Origin: Pleurodeles waltl
Lineage: Eukaryota; Chordata; Amphibia; Caudata; Salamandridae
Assembly: GCF_031143425.1 (NCBI RefSeq)
Contig: NC_090445.1
Span: 819,924,817 to 819,988,816 of the forward strand
Length of the DNA: 64,000 nt
Direction: 5' to 3'
Shown piece by piece: positions 1-11,190 of the stretch. Positions within the stretch are counted from its first letter, which is position 1. The number at the start of each line of letters is the position of its first letter. The position numbers and the translations under genes were made by a program. Under the pieces are notes generated by a model. It was not told the DNA's origin, searched no databases, and saw only the letters and a list, made by a program, of their open reading frames with translations.

Positions 1-429
1 TTGCCTTGCTTGAAAAATGTCCTTGCCTGCACACCATTATTCCCCTGCTTTAAAAATGTGCTCATCAATGGTAAGAACAAACCAACTTGGTCCTCACAAA
101 GGGACACTGGACTCCGAAACACAGAACAGACATGTTGAAACAAATGGTAGAAAAGTTTCAATTAATACATTGAATTTCATTTGAACTTTTTAACATCCCA
201 GGGCTTGGGTAGTGAACCAATATCCCAGATGTGTAAGTATCTGCTGTCCAAGTCATAAACTAGAGGGAAAAGAGATTCAGGAAGGAACAACCACAAAATT
301 GTACAGTAGAGTCTGCAAGAAGGTGTCCAAATGCCTTTATCGCCCCCAGGTGGTGGTCATGGGATATTGCACCCTGTCGAAGAGGGCAAACAATACATCA
401 ACGTATTTATATCACCTTTTTCATGATAA

Positions 430-1010
430 GACCGATTGTTTTGTTTCTTCTTCTGCAACTCACTATCACCTACTCACTCCTTCCATAGGCTTCTTCACCC
501 TTTCCTTCCACTCGGTCGTGACACAGCTTCCAACCCCTTAAACGCTCTAATTTCTCTCCAGGGGCTCCATACCCCATTAACCTATACTTTATCGCCACAA
601 GTTGGCTGCATGCCCCATCTTCTCCACTCCTTCACGATGAGGTCCATGAGGTCCACGCTTGCCTCCTACTCTTCCACACCATATACTCAAAACTTCCTTC
701 CCCTCCACCCTCCTACTTCTTGTGTCAAATGCTACAACAACCTGGCCTCCACTCTTCCACATTATTTAGCTTACCACTCCTTCCCTTTACCACACCAGGC
801 TGCATACCTGCTTATACACTCTCTCAAAACAGGCCTACAGTCCTCCTCCATTGCTTCACCATAGGATCCAAGTATTTCCCTTTCCACTCTCACTCTGGCT
901 TTAACCACCCGCCACAACACCTTTTTTTACCTCTTGTCAAATGCTTCTCTTTATCCATGCCCGACACTCTCACCCAAGGTTGCCCAGCTGCTCCTTAATT
1001 TGCCTACTTT
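430..1010 (+). repeat. Pyrimidine-rich block with two degenerate copies of a ~200-bp unit
   Basis: The plus strand is strongly C/T-biased for about 580 bp. Shared anchors recur in the same order: GGCTGCAT at 604 and 798, TTCAC(G/C)AT near 631 and 856, and GTCAAATGCT at 724 and 935. This suggests an old tandem duplication of 194-211 bp. The open frames here (142, 109 and 92 aa) are a by-product of the low stop density and have no family features. Confidence 0.4.
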
Positions 1011-3725
1011 GTAGAAATACAGGCCTTGGGAGTCTCACTGCCAACCTATCACCTGCTATTCTGCTGTATATGGGACCCAACGTATACGTAACTCCAGCAA
1101 AAGATCTACCATAGGAACTGCCAGAAAGACCAAAGCCCAACATTCATGACTAACAGCCATCTTAAGTGATCACAAAGCAATATGTTAATGGTTAACAAGA
1201 CAAACGATGTTTCTTTCTTGGGCCTAGGAAAACAGAGCAAAGACTAACATGCCAGTCTGATGCCTCGATTACTCAGCCACCATGAGTCACGCTGTTATAC
1301 TGCTTGTTATCTCTATTGTGTTGCATTTACAACACAATACAGGTTTGTGAAATATCTCAAGTGGAAGCTGCTCTTGCATATTAGACTAGAAATTAGTTGA
1401 AGTTGTGTGTGAAGTGGCATTAGTTATTGTTAAAAAAAGACAACGTTACTATTACTGCTCTTTGAGCACAACTTCGAACCCTTAGTATTCACAGTGCAGA
1501 ATTTTTATTGCACCCAATTAACTGCGGCGAAATGGACTGGCAATCTTCTGCATTAGCCTGGTAAAAAGGGGCTTCTCTTGTGCAGTGGATGCAATTGTAA
1601 ACACCTGGGATATGGAAGATGACCTGGCACCCAGCATCGATGTGAAAGTGTGCTTTCTGAGGCATCACGTCTTCATTTCTGAATGCCCGGTTATAGTGTA
1701 AGGTTAGGTTAGACAGTGCGTCTGGTAAGGTTTACTCAGGTGGCCCAGCTTTGGTAAACAAGGCTTTGAGCGCACTCGGAATAGTTAACAGAAATCTGTT
1801 TTCACCCCGTAGAATATTTTGACTTTCTTCTGTATGACATGAAACAAGCCCTTTCTGCTACTTTTTCTACTTAATATCTTTTTAATCCTTGAAACCTTAC
1901 TTATGCCCTCCGCAGGCTGTGAAAACTCTCACCAGCAGCCATCTCCTACAAGAGTTTGAGGTGTGCTGTGCAGAGTTCCATTGCTCTGGTCAAGAAGGAG
2001 CACAAATACGCTGAAATCAACCCCTGCAGTGATCATAATACTTATTTGAGGTGCAGCTCCAACACTGGCTCTGGTCGTCGTGCATTTCAGGGAGATGCTC
2101 GGTCAGGCTAGGTCAGGCTATTATTGTCGTCACCCTTAATAGCAAACAACAGCACAGCAAGCATCCCGGGGTCCACCTCCAGGCAGTCTTTGCTAAGAGA
2201 GAGCAATGCTTTACCTGGACTAGGCTCATATTCTAATCAACCTAGAGGCAGACAGTTTCTACCTAGAGGCAAAACTGTTTCCTCTAACAGATCCACCACT
2301 TTCATCGTCTGTGCGTCGCACATGACAAGCACTTTGGCCTCTGTGCCCTGACAACTGAGTTCACCCAGACCATATGAGAGTAGAACACTGCCAGTCAATC
2401 ACGTTCTGGGAGAAGAAAACGTTTCACACAACTAAAGGGATCATTCCCTCTCTATGTGATTAGCCGTGAGTACAAGGATTCTCCCGGTCCAAGCATGCTT
2501 ACAATAATTACAGGTGAATGAAAGAACCAATTACATTGATTTCAGAATAGAAGGTGAAATAACTTTGGGTGTGGTAGAAGTATGTGCAAAAGAGAACGAT
2601 GATGTCTGCTGACAAAAGAGAAAATTATTGTCATCTGTGAAAATTCACGTGTCCAGGCATCACAAGATCCAAATTCCACACGTGCTACAGCTGTTTCATT
2701 TGTAAAGTTCTGTGCCAACATATCCAAGTACAGGGTTGTAAAAGTAAAATTAGACAATACGACCGAAGTGCAGTCAACAAATCGAATAAAGAGCTAAGAT
2801 CACCAGAAGCACTGCACTGATAAAGCTCCGAAAGGCCCAAACACGTGGGCTGCTCTCCTTTAGAAGGAGCATGGCCTGTTAATTCTAGATGAACAATTCC
2901 TTACAGGATGGTTCGCAAGACCAACGTGGATTTGGCTATTCCAAGCTTCTGATGGGACAGGCAAGCTTGTCCAGCCCGAACTGGTAGGCCATGCTTCTTC
3001 TTAATGAGAGCAATCACATGTTTGGGCCTTTTTGAACCCAGACATCATAGTTGTACTGGCTGAAGTACTTCCATTCATCACTTTTGATCTACCGAACTTG
3101 CTATGCCAAGTGCTATATCATGATGTGTCTGTCGAGTATTTTCTGCTATAGACCCTTCACTGATGAGGCAACTAATGCTGCAATTGTCCTGGGACACCTA
3201 TATTCTCATTTAGATGGGACTCAGGTTGGCAGTTTGGACTAGGTGTCCTACTGGGGAGAACCAAAGACTGACTTGCATAAATGAGATCCTGGTCTGTGAT
3301 GTCACAGGTGAGGAACGGAAAGCACCCACAATCCTTTCCAGTGTTTCACACTTGCCATGCACCAACTTAAGACCCTGCTGAACACTATCAGATTGCACCA
3401 TGCAAGCTGCCAGCCATAACAAATGACATGAGGTGACTTTCCAAAACGCAGCACACATCATGAAGACATTTCTAGGTGGGAGAGATAAGCTGGGGATGAC
3501 TTCCCACAATTCATTTCTGTGCTCCTACAAACGCCACCTGAGGTCTAGTAACCAAGCAAAGATAAGCTGAAGCGGTCAGGTTGAGCCAACGCTTCACTGT
3601 CACCAGTTGCTGTGATAAGAGTACATGTAAAATACCGCACGGAGCGTTATCAGTGTCCATGATATGCGGCACAGCACAATCAGATGTATTTACTTTAGTA
3701 GCCGTGCCCTGTTTCAAACAACTAA

Positions 3726-4349
3726 GGGCCAGATGTACAAAGCCTGTTTGCGCTTCTCAATGGTCCGAATCTGTCTTTTGTGCTGTTAAGAAATTGAAAG
3801 AAGCCTTTTCTAATGTACAAAGCTCTTTAAGAAATTGCAATTTGCCTTTCCCAGAATCGGAAATGCAAATAGGGATTTCCTATATAAATTTCCTACTCTG
3901 ATCTACCATGCATTTCCAAAAGGCGGCTTGGGCATTTTGGAGATGCAATTACCACTGAATTCAAGTCGGTGGCAGCCAGGTGAAATTTTGTTAAAAAGCA
4001 CCCTAAGGTGTTTTTTTTTTTTTTCTTTTTTTTTTAAAGGCAATTGAGCACCCACATGACCCTTATGCATGTGCTCTACAGGCGCACCACTGTTTTTGGG
4101 GTGCACAAGGAGGGGTCTTTTTCCCGTAGCTACCATTGGTTTTGCATTTTCTAAATAGGGATTTCTTAATAATAGATTGTTATTTAGGAAATGCAAAACT
4201 GGTCCACTGATTCAAATGCAATGGGATTGCTTAATACCTACTTTGTAGGAATCGCAATTAGGAAATCGGTATATTTGTACATAGCAGTTTGCATTTCTAT
4301 GAAGTCGCTATTTAAGAAAAGCAAGACTGCATTTTTGTACATCTGGCCC
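3726..4349. mobile_element. PIF/Harbinger-type MITE, 624 bp, TAA target duplication
   Basis: The terminal inverted repeats are GGGCCAGATGTACAAA on the left and TTTGTACATCTGGCCC on the right, a 16-bp perfect match. They are flanked by TAA at 3723-3725 and at 4350-4352. The inside is AT-rich with repeated GAAATGCAAA-type motifs and a T-run at 4011-4034, and it has no transposase. A 3-bp TAA/TWA duplication with GGGCC ends is characteristic of Harbinger. It would depend on a transposase encoded elsewhere. Confidence 0.85.
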
Positions 4350-4848
4350 TAAGGAAGGTTGGTGCTGGGGGACTAGGGTGAAGATGCCAGGCAAAGTTCT
4401 GCAATTACAGATTGTATGTCTCTACATCAGGAGTCGCAACTACACAATCGGATACTGCAGTCTACACCCAATTATGTGGTTTATCAGTATGTCTTGATAG
4501 AGCAAGTCAATAATTGTAAAAAGATATACATTTATTTTCAGTTGCTGAATAATTACGGTTGAGAAATGGTTACGTATTGAAGCTGTTACCTTATGATGGA
4601 CATATGTGCATTATGATGTTTATATATTATGTAAAACATGCTTCTGGTGTCAAATGTTTGTAAGTGAATGCCTTTGTCACACACAAATACCTGGTTGCTG
4701 TTAAAATAAATTAAAACCTAAAAAAAGCACAGTTTCACTTATCATGAAGCAGAGATTGTGCTCATTTTATACAGGGAGGGCTATGCTCCACTAGGGCTGC
4801 TTTGACTGCTGGCTGAATCAACTGTTAAGAAGTCATTGATTGCTCTAC

Positions 4849-4974
4849 CTGTAGTTGTTGTAGTTCCTTGATGTTGCCATCACATTGCAGCTGTAGGTCC
4901 CTCATTTGATTTTCATGCTTTTGGTGCTGAGCCAACCTTTCATTTTTCTGCCTTTTGTCCTCTTGAACTGCAAA
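4849..4974 (-). CDS. SLK: SLK internal exon (C-terminal coiled coil, downstream)
   Basis: This 126-bp exon has 42 codons with phase 0 on both sides. It begins [20 protein letters not shown] and ends [10 protein letters not shown]. It follows directly on REKIKQ of the exon at 11591-11779. The acceptor is TTTTTCATTGTAG|TTT with a clear pyrimidine tract, and the donor is CTACAG|GTAGAG. In SLK the next residues should be the NEKCHLLVEHE stretch and the conserved C-terminus. I looked for these on the minus strand below 4848 and did not see them, so that exon should lie outside the window. The [13 protein letters not shown] core is shared by SLK and STK10, but the neighbouring exons settle the identity. 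Confidence 0.95.
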
Positions 4975-5361
4975 CTACAATGAAAAAGACGATGGAAGGC
5001 AAATTAGTTACTATGGTGACAAGTAAGCTGCCATTATATAATCAAATCCAAAAGGAATACAAGACTCAAGTGTGGATAAAAAAAACTAGCAGTCCACTTA
5101 CTGGCCAATGCATCAAGGACGCCTTTGCAATGCAATACGAGCAACCCCTTGTACTTCCAAAGAAGAGCTACAAGGTAACAGGAATGTATCATACCATTCT
5201 ACTTTAGTTTTCCACATGGCACTGTAGTTGCCTCAGGCCTGCCCTCTTCAGAGACCTCCTCAACCATAGGTTGGCCTGAAGGGCAGTCCCATTGCTAACC
5301 ATTCTGTGAAAAACAAACTCATGAATTACTCCTTCAATTTCTCATCACAGTGAGTGAGTGA

Positions 5362-5416
<55 letters not shown>

Positions 5417-6045
5417 TGCAGGGTTATTGGTCTTAGCTGAATTTCTGCTGTGTCATCATGGGGTATCTGGACACCACCAGGTAGTCTCCGGGTCTCCATG
5501 AAGACTGCTTGTGTGAATTAAACATGAGTAATGTCAACTGCTGATGTGACAGTGACCGATAGGAAAGATAGGAACCTAAACCAGCTTTCAGAAAATCTTA
5601 CGGAAATGAGGGTGCCAAAAATGATTCAAAGTGTGATTGGGAGGAATGTCTGTCAATTCTATATACCTGCTGTCATGTGTGAAATCGAGTGAAAAATCTG
5701 GATGTGAAGTCCAACATTGGTTTTAGCTGCATAAATCAGTCGTAAATGTAAACATAATGGAATACAGCAAGCAAAAAAAAAAAAATCAATCTCATATTGT
5801 TTAAAAATATTGGTCGATAAGGAGGATTTTAATTTCCATATCACGTTTACACACTTGGACTACTAAATCCATAGGGCCAGAGTCAAAATATTCTTTGAAC
5901 TATAGTTTGAAATCTCTTTCCATAGTTCCCCTCCCATGCATAGAATATAGTTCCAAATTTTATGGGATTCAAAAAACTCCGACTAAGGACTTCTCCTGGA
6001 TATCTACAACTGTAGAAGACCCACCATTTCCTAACAAACCTAATA
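4975..6045. other. Intron sequence without recognised genes
   Basis: Apart from the microsatellite at 5351-5410 and an A-run near 5774-5785, I see no coding or repeat signature. A GGGCCAGAGTCAAAATATT stretch at 5875 resembles a Harbinger-like end, but I found no partner end. Confidence 0.4.
5351..5410. repeat. Compound microsatellite (TGAG)n-(TG)n-(TA)n
   Basis: Bases 5367-5410 are a pure TA run, preceded by short TGAG and TG repeats. It is probably polymorphic in length. Confidence 0.95.
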
Positions 6046-6053
6046 AAGGGAAA

Positions 6054-6458
6054 AGTTACTTATCTTCAGTAAGCCTTATCTGGTAGAGACAATATCTAGT
6101 TGCAGATTCCCCTAGGCAATTCCCCCCCAGTGTCAGTCTGGATCCGGAGATTTTTCTCAAGCAGTACCCCTGCATGCCATTAGATGGCGTCGATCCGCTC
6201 CATGCCAGATACAACATTGAGGGTCCTATGCAGGCGCTACCCTGGCGCGCAGACATCAGTTTCTTTTCATGACTCTCCACGGCAGAAGAGCAGAGCCATG
6301 AAGAACACAGACCACTGGTGTGTCAAAACTAGGGCCCTGAAACTGAGTCCCTGTCCCTAGAAATTACTTCACAGAGTGGGAAGGATAGGTGGGTGGGTAA
6401 GGAATCTGCAACTAGATATTGCTTCTACCAGATAAGGTGTTACCGAAGGTAAGTAACT
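6054..6458. repeat. DIRS terminal repeat and internal complementary region as an inverted pair
   Basis: Bases 6054-6112 (AGTTACTTATCTTCAGTAAG...) are the reverse complement, with few differences, of 6401-6458 (...ACCGAAGGTAAGTAACT). This is the layout expected at the 3' end of a DIRS element. There the internal complementary region pairs with the terminus to circularise the cDNA. A third related GCAGATTCCTTACCT motif is at about 6485-6499. Confidence 0.75.
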
Positions 6459-6552
6459 TATCCATCTGACAGAGGCAGCTAATTGCAGATTCCTTACCTT
6501 AGAATAGATTCCCAAGCAATACCATCCCCGAAGGATGGTCTGTGAACTAAGA

Positions 6553-7205
6553 TCATACTAGAAAGTCCTGCAGGACCGAAGGGGCAAAGTGTCCATCCCT
6601 ATGGACCCAACTGTCCTGGCAGTAGTGTTTGGTAAACATGTGCAGAGATGGCCGCCTTACCGCCAGACAGATGTCAATGAGTGGAACTCTGCATGCTAAC
6701 GCTGTGGTCGCAGCTTTAGCTCCAATGAGAATGCAAACCCTCAGGTGGTTGCTACCAGACTCTTCATGCCCAGTCCAGAGCCACAAGGATTACTTGGGTC
6801 TGGTCATTCTTTGTCTTCTTGAGAACTCTGGGCAGAAGTGGTATGGGGGAAAGGCGTACAACAGGAGGTCTGAGTTCCACTCAAGACAGAGTCACAGAGC
6901 GTTTGCCACCATGGAAACCCCAACGCGCAATACTGCTGACATTGCGTGTTCTCTGCAGAAGCGAACAGATCTAACCAAGGCTCTCCCCACTGCTGAAAGA
7001 GACCTTGTGCCTCCTCTGGATGGAGACGCCATTCGCGATCGACCAAGCATTGTTGGCTGAGTTTGTCCACTCTGGCGTTCAGAGAGCCCGCCGAATGTTG
7101 AACCACCAGGGAAATGCCCTGGTGTTCAAGCCACGTCCAGAGCCGCAGAGCCTCCTGATAAAGGGTCCATGAACCCACCCCTTTCTGCTTGTTGCAGTAC
7201 CACAT
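6553..7205 (-). pseudogene. DIRS RNase H C-terminal and tyrosine-recombinase C-terminal relic
   Basis: A 133-aa minus-strand frame (6804-7205) carries the DIRS-typical DREWRLHP and LDLFASAENTQC motifs. A second frame (6553-6786) carries the recombinase tail IDICLAVRRPSLHMFTKHY. The N-terminal recombinase and its RHR residues are missing, so the relic cannot be functional. The family match is by motif. Confidence 0.75.
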
Positions 7206-7638
7206 GGCAGTGTTGTTGACTGAACACCGGCACTACCTCTGCCTTGATAGAGGGAAGAAATTGCTTTCAATGCTAGCCTGATCCCGGTATTGTGCTGAAT
7301 TTTAGACAGCTGGATATAGTCAGGTGACTGATCTCCCGCAAATCGGTAGAGTGGGGTGAGTGGGGTGAGTGGGCCGGGCATCAAAGTACTCTTATTAGGC
7401 TTTTTTTAATCCTCCAATCTGGGTGCAAATGTCAAGGGTTCCTAATAATGTCCTTCACCATACTGGGGGGAGAACAGTCCCTTATAACAGCGGGCCTTTA
7501 GTGACACTGGAACTCATGACAGGTTTCAGCCATTGGGTGATCTGGAATGCAATGACTGATTCAGAATGGACCACAGAGACCTTCCTCAGAGTGTAGTTAA
7601 GTCTCAGGTTGAGGCTCGGGATAAGCAAATACCTCTTC

Positions 7639-8345
7639 TTAAAATATGCAGCTGGAACACAGACAGGTTGGGTAGTAAGAGAGAGAAACAAGCCTGGCTC
7701 GAAAATATGAAAGTCTTTGATGTCGTCGGCTTGCAGGAGACCTCGGAATCGAAGCATCACTTTCGCTAGAGGGACATATTTCTTTCTCAGTTCTAGCTGA
7801 ACCTACCTGGGACGGCAGAGCTAAGGGTGGTTTGCTCCTATTGATATCACTAGACATAAGGTATACCCCATCCCAGATCGCACATGATACTAGGAACTCG
7901 CTGGCAGTCAAATTTGATTTTTGAGGGTCTCCCGAGCATTCTGAAACTAAAGTTTTATAATTCACACGATCGGACATTCTCCACCGAACATTTAGGTACC
8001 GTTTGTTCTGTTCTACAGTTCTCTGACTGGACGATTTTAATTTACACCTATGTCCCCTCAGTTGCTCTGTAACTGAAAGTACCCTCACCGGTGGCTGTGA
8101 GCAGGGTAACCATTTTGAGCACTCAGTAGAGGGAAGTTTTTTGGAGGAAGCTTTGGCAGACTTTAATTTGCCACATAATAGAGAGGATATGGAAGGGTTT
8201 ACACCCCCAACCTTTAATGGAAGAGGGGGCAATACGATTATGGATTATATATTTGTTTCAGCCTTCTTGGTTCAGTTTGTCTCTAGTTCTGATCTACAGT
8301 GGTCCACACTTAGTGATCATAATACTTTATCCCATTTTATGGACT
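7639..8345 (+). pseudogene. LINE endonuclease (APE-type) relic
   Basis: The frame at 7566-7769 reads KICSWNTDRLG then FDVVGLQETSES, the N-terminal catalytic blocks of an AP endonuclease. The frame at 8141-8644 reads EGFTPPTFNGRGGN.IMDYIFVS and ends with LSDHNTL. That is the C-terminal block with the conserved S-D-H catalytic triplet. The part between is frameshifted. Confidence 0.8.
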
Positions 8346-8939
8346 GGGGAACCCAACAGACCATGACAGCAGATAGAGGCCCTTCTAATAAAGAGATTAT
8401 CCCACATGATCAGGGCCAGAGACTAAAATGGAGTAATGTTCCTCATGATTCCTTCCTAAATTCCCTGTATATCATATGTGACTCAGGATTTGTATTGTGT
8501 TTGAGTGAGGCAGGGAATTATGGATTGCTTTTGGTAGAATCTGCAAGCACATTAATAGCAACCTTAGGGCTACTGGGAGTCATGGTCAACCCACAGGTGA
8601 GAGATGGTTTGATTCTAATTGCTCTAAGGCCCTTCATTAGCTGAAAGCAGCGTTAAGGGATGCTCCTAGAGATAGGATGCTAATAGTAAGAAGGAAGAAG
8701 GTGTACAAGCTAGCTACCCAAGCCTGTATGAAAAAGATCAGGAACATCTGGCGAATCACCTCAATTTAAGCACTAGTGCTACATTTTGTGGGATTATTAA
8801 CCACTGTTTTTTCAGATGAGGCTAATAGGGTTATAACTGCACCATTCCAGCATACGGGTGGGTAAAGTATTTTTCAGGAATTTACAGCAACGCCTCGAAG
8901 AGTATGATTTCTGTACAGTTGAATATGTCTAGGACGGAT

Positions 8940-9938
8940 GCTGCTGCCTTCTTTACGGAAGAAGAGACTGGGGCTGCCATTTGTAGCTATGTCTAAGAAC
9001 AAGGCCCCGGGCCTGATGGGGTACCTGCTGATCTATTTTACCATGACACCCAGCTTTGGATAAAGATCCTAACTAGAGTATTTAATGCAGCATGGAGGAC
9101 AGGTCCTCGTCTGACATGGGGATGCTCTATCATCATTCCGGTGTTTAAAAAAAAGGAGTTAGCTTGGACCCAAGATGTTACAGGCTGATTTCGCTTTTTG
9201 TTTTGTCCTTCAAGATTTTGGGTACCAGATTGGGGAGAACAAAGGAATGTGATCTCTTATTTTCAGTATGGGTTTTGGGGGGGGGGGGGGGGGGGGGGGA
9301 AGACCCTTGACCACTGCCTGAACCTGCACTTGATCATGGGAAAATATACAGTGGCCAAAATAGAGCAGATATACCTATCCTTCTTGGATTTGTCATAAGC
9401 CTTCAATTGCGTCAATGGAGCAGAGTTAGGGTCAATGTTAATTGATATGGGTTGGATCGTAGCTCTGTTAGTTACTTGCACGACCTTCATCAGGATCTAA
9501 CAGCTGCAGTCAGAGTCAAATCATGAAGGGTCCCTGCCAGTGCCAATAAAAAAAAGGAGTGAGGCAGGGTTGTAGTGTGGACCATTGTTGTTTACTTTAC
9601 ATATCAATAATTTGTGTCCGGCTCTATTTACTGCCACAAAGGATATACCCCGGGTAGGGATGCTGTTAATACTGGCATTGGTGTATGCAGATGACACCGT
9701 TCTGCTAACCAGAACCACTGTGGGACTCCAAAGACCTCTTGACTCTTTCACTGAATTCATGGCCTTTCATATGGACGTAAACTACTCTAAGTCTCATACT
9801 ATGGTAATTGGGAATTCTAATCAGTCCTGCAAGAGAGTTTTTGGGGGTGGTCTGGAGGTGACGAGGGTCTCCACTTTTCCATATTTAGGGGTTATCTTTG
9901 ATGAGCGAGGAATCTGTGCCCAGAAAAGTTCAAGATAA
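8940..9938 (+). pseudogene. LINE reverse transcriptase relic
   Basis: Motifs appear in RT order: NKAPGPDGVPADL near 8998, FLDLS.AFNCVNG near 9385 (a stop replaces one residue), LALVYADDTVLL near 9676 with the YADD active site, and FPYLGVIFDERG near 9880. The G-run at 9277-9299 falls between the first two and shifts the frame. Confidence 0.85.
9277..9299 (+). repeat. Poly-G run of 23 bases inside the LINE RT
   Basis: Twenty-three consecutive G bases lie within the reverse-transcriptase relic. This could form G-quadruplexes on the plus strand. The run length may be uncertain, because such runs are prone to sequencing error. Confidence 0.95.
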
Positions 9939-11190
9939 ACTTGTTGGCCAGGTCAGTGGCCTCTAATTTTGACTTTGCAGGTAGGCTGGGGGATAGACCG
10001 GCACAGGCAATGATGAAAGCTTACACAGCCAAATGAATGGCAATAGTGAGCTATGGAAGTGGGTTATGGTTCTACAGGGACTGTGGTGAGATAGAGAGAG
10101 TTAAGAATGCTTTTGCAAGAAGACTGTTTCCTGAAGTTGGCTCCCACCTTTGTAACACAAAAAGAACTGGGCCTGGATTACATCTCAGACAAGTTGGCTC
10201 TTACCCCTATAGCCAGATGGCTCAAAGTCTGGTGAATCCCCAAACTGCAATTGAACCAGGCTATTATTGGAGATTGTCTTGCCCTTGATAAAGGCCTCGA
10301 CATTCCATGGTTTCATTATATTAAAGATTTCCTAGAGATATTAGGTTATTCAGTATTTTTTGGGGTACCTGAGCAAATCTAGAAAAAATGTGTCACTTGG
10401 ATCAAAAGGCAATTTATCTTAGAGCCAAAACAGAGAGAAGAGGAGTTGCAACAACCTACCGTTAGGCCAAGTATGGAGCCCCATCTTCGAGTAGTGACCT
10501 CTTCTCCTCACCGTTTTTTACTAACACGTTTTAGATTAGACCTTTTGCACTGACTTTTAGCAGAACCGCAGGCCCATTAAAACATGGATAATCAGAGTCC
10601 ATGTTCTTGGGATAACTCCTCAACTCAGGACACAATGCACTTTATCTTTTTTTGTGATCATTACTGCACCTTGAGACAGTGTTATATTTTACCTCTGCTA
10701 AGGGCAAAATATTTTTGGTAGGTAAAACCTGCCTTGATTTACTTACAAATGCTGCAATCCCCTATCCTATAGTTTGTCACAATGTGGCTAGCTTTTTGGC
10801 AGGTGCAGTTAGACTTCGGAAAAAACATTAGTGTGGTTAAGGAGCTGGGGATGACTAATTATCTGTATGTTGCATAATATTTTATTCTGGACTCACAACA
10901 CTTTTGATATATTTATCATTGATTTTAATTGTTTTAATTCAATTTATTTCAGTTGGGTTATCAAATGCTGTCTGGTCTAATATAAATTTGAATATAGAAT
11001 GTTGATGTTTCTTACATATTTTAAAAAAATGTTTTTAAAACAGCTTTATACCATAAAATTATATATTTTCTGTAATATTCATTTTAAGCTTAAGCTGTTT
11101 CCTAGGTCCAAATAATTATTGTTCTAATGTGTGCTTTTGTGGATTTTGAATTAATCCGAAATAAAGATTATAAAGTAAAAGTAAAGTAAG

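Larger units (their letters stand above)
1..4848 (-). other. SLK: SLK intron (incomplete) downstream of the last visible exon
   Basis: It begins with the donor GTAGAG and runs off the window. Bases 1-429 and 1011-3725 show no gene, tRNA or repeat that I can name. The open frames there are short and have no recognisable motifs. The stretch 430-1010 is pyrimidine-rich, and 3726-4349 is a MITE. The following SLK exon was not found here. Confidence 0.8.
6046..7400 (-). mobile_element. DIRS retrotransposon 3' fragment
   Basis: On the minus strand this reads part of an RNase H, the end of a tyrosine recombinase, an internal complementary region and then the terminal repeat. DIRS elements move through a tyrosine recombinase rather than an integrase and make no target duplication. 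The RNase H side gives ALRLWTWLEHQGI...SLNARVDKLSQQ...DREWRLHP...LDLFASAENTQC, and the recombinase side gives PLIDICLAVRRPS.HMFTKHY. The body between these two is deleted. Many frameshifts make it inactive. It lies in the same orientation as SLK. Confidence 0.8.
7560..11190 (+). mobile_element. Decayed non-LTR retrotransposon (LINE) with APE endonuclease and RT
   Basis: In order on the plus strand there are endonuclease motifs (7640-8330), reverse transcriptase blocks (8940-9940) and a C-terminal cysteine/histidine region near 10580-10680. An AT-rich 3' UTR follows, ending near AATAAAG at 11159 and short (AAAGT)n-like repeats. The C-terminal region reads SPCSW...TMHFIFFCDHYC. Stop codons and frameshifts break it throughout. 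I cannot assign the clade with confidence. It lies antisense to SLK. Confidence 0.8.

Noticed and set aside
436..864. 142-aa frame near the window start
   Set aside because: It is a by-product of pyrimidine-rich DNA with low stop density. No motifs, and no splice sites suited to SLK.
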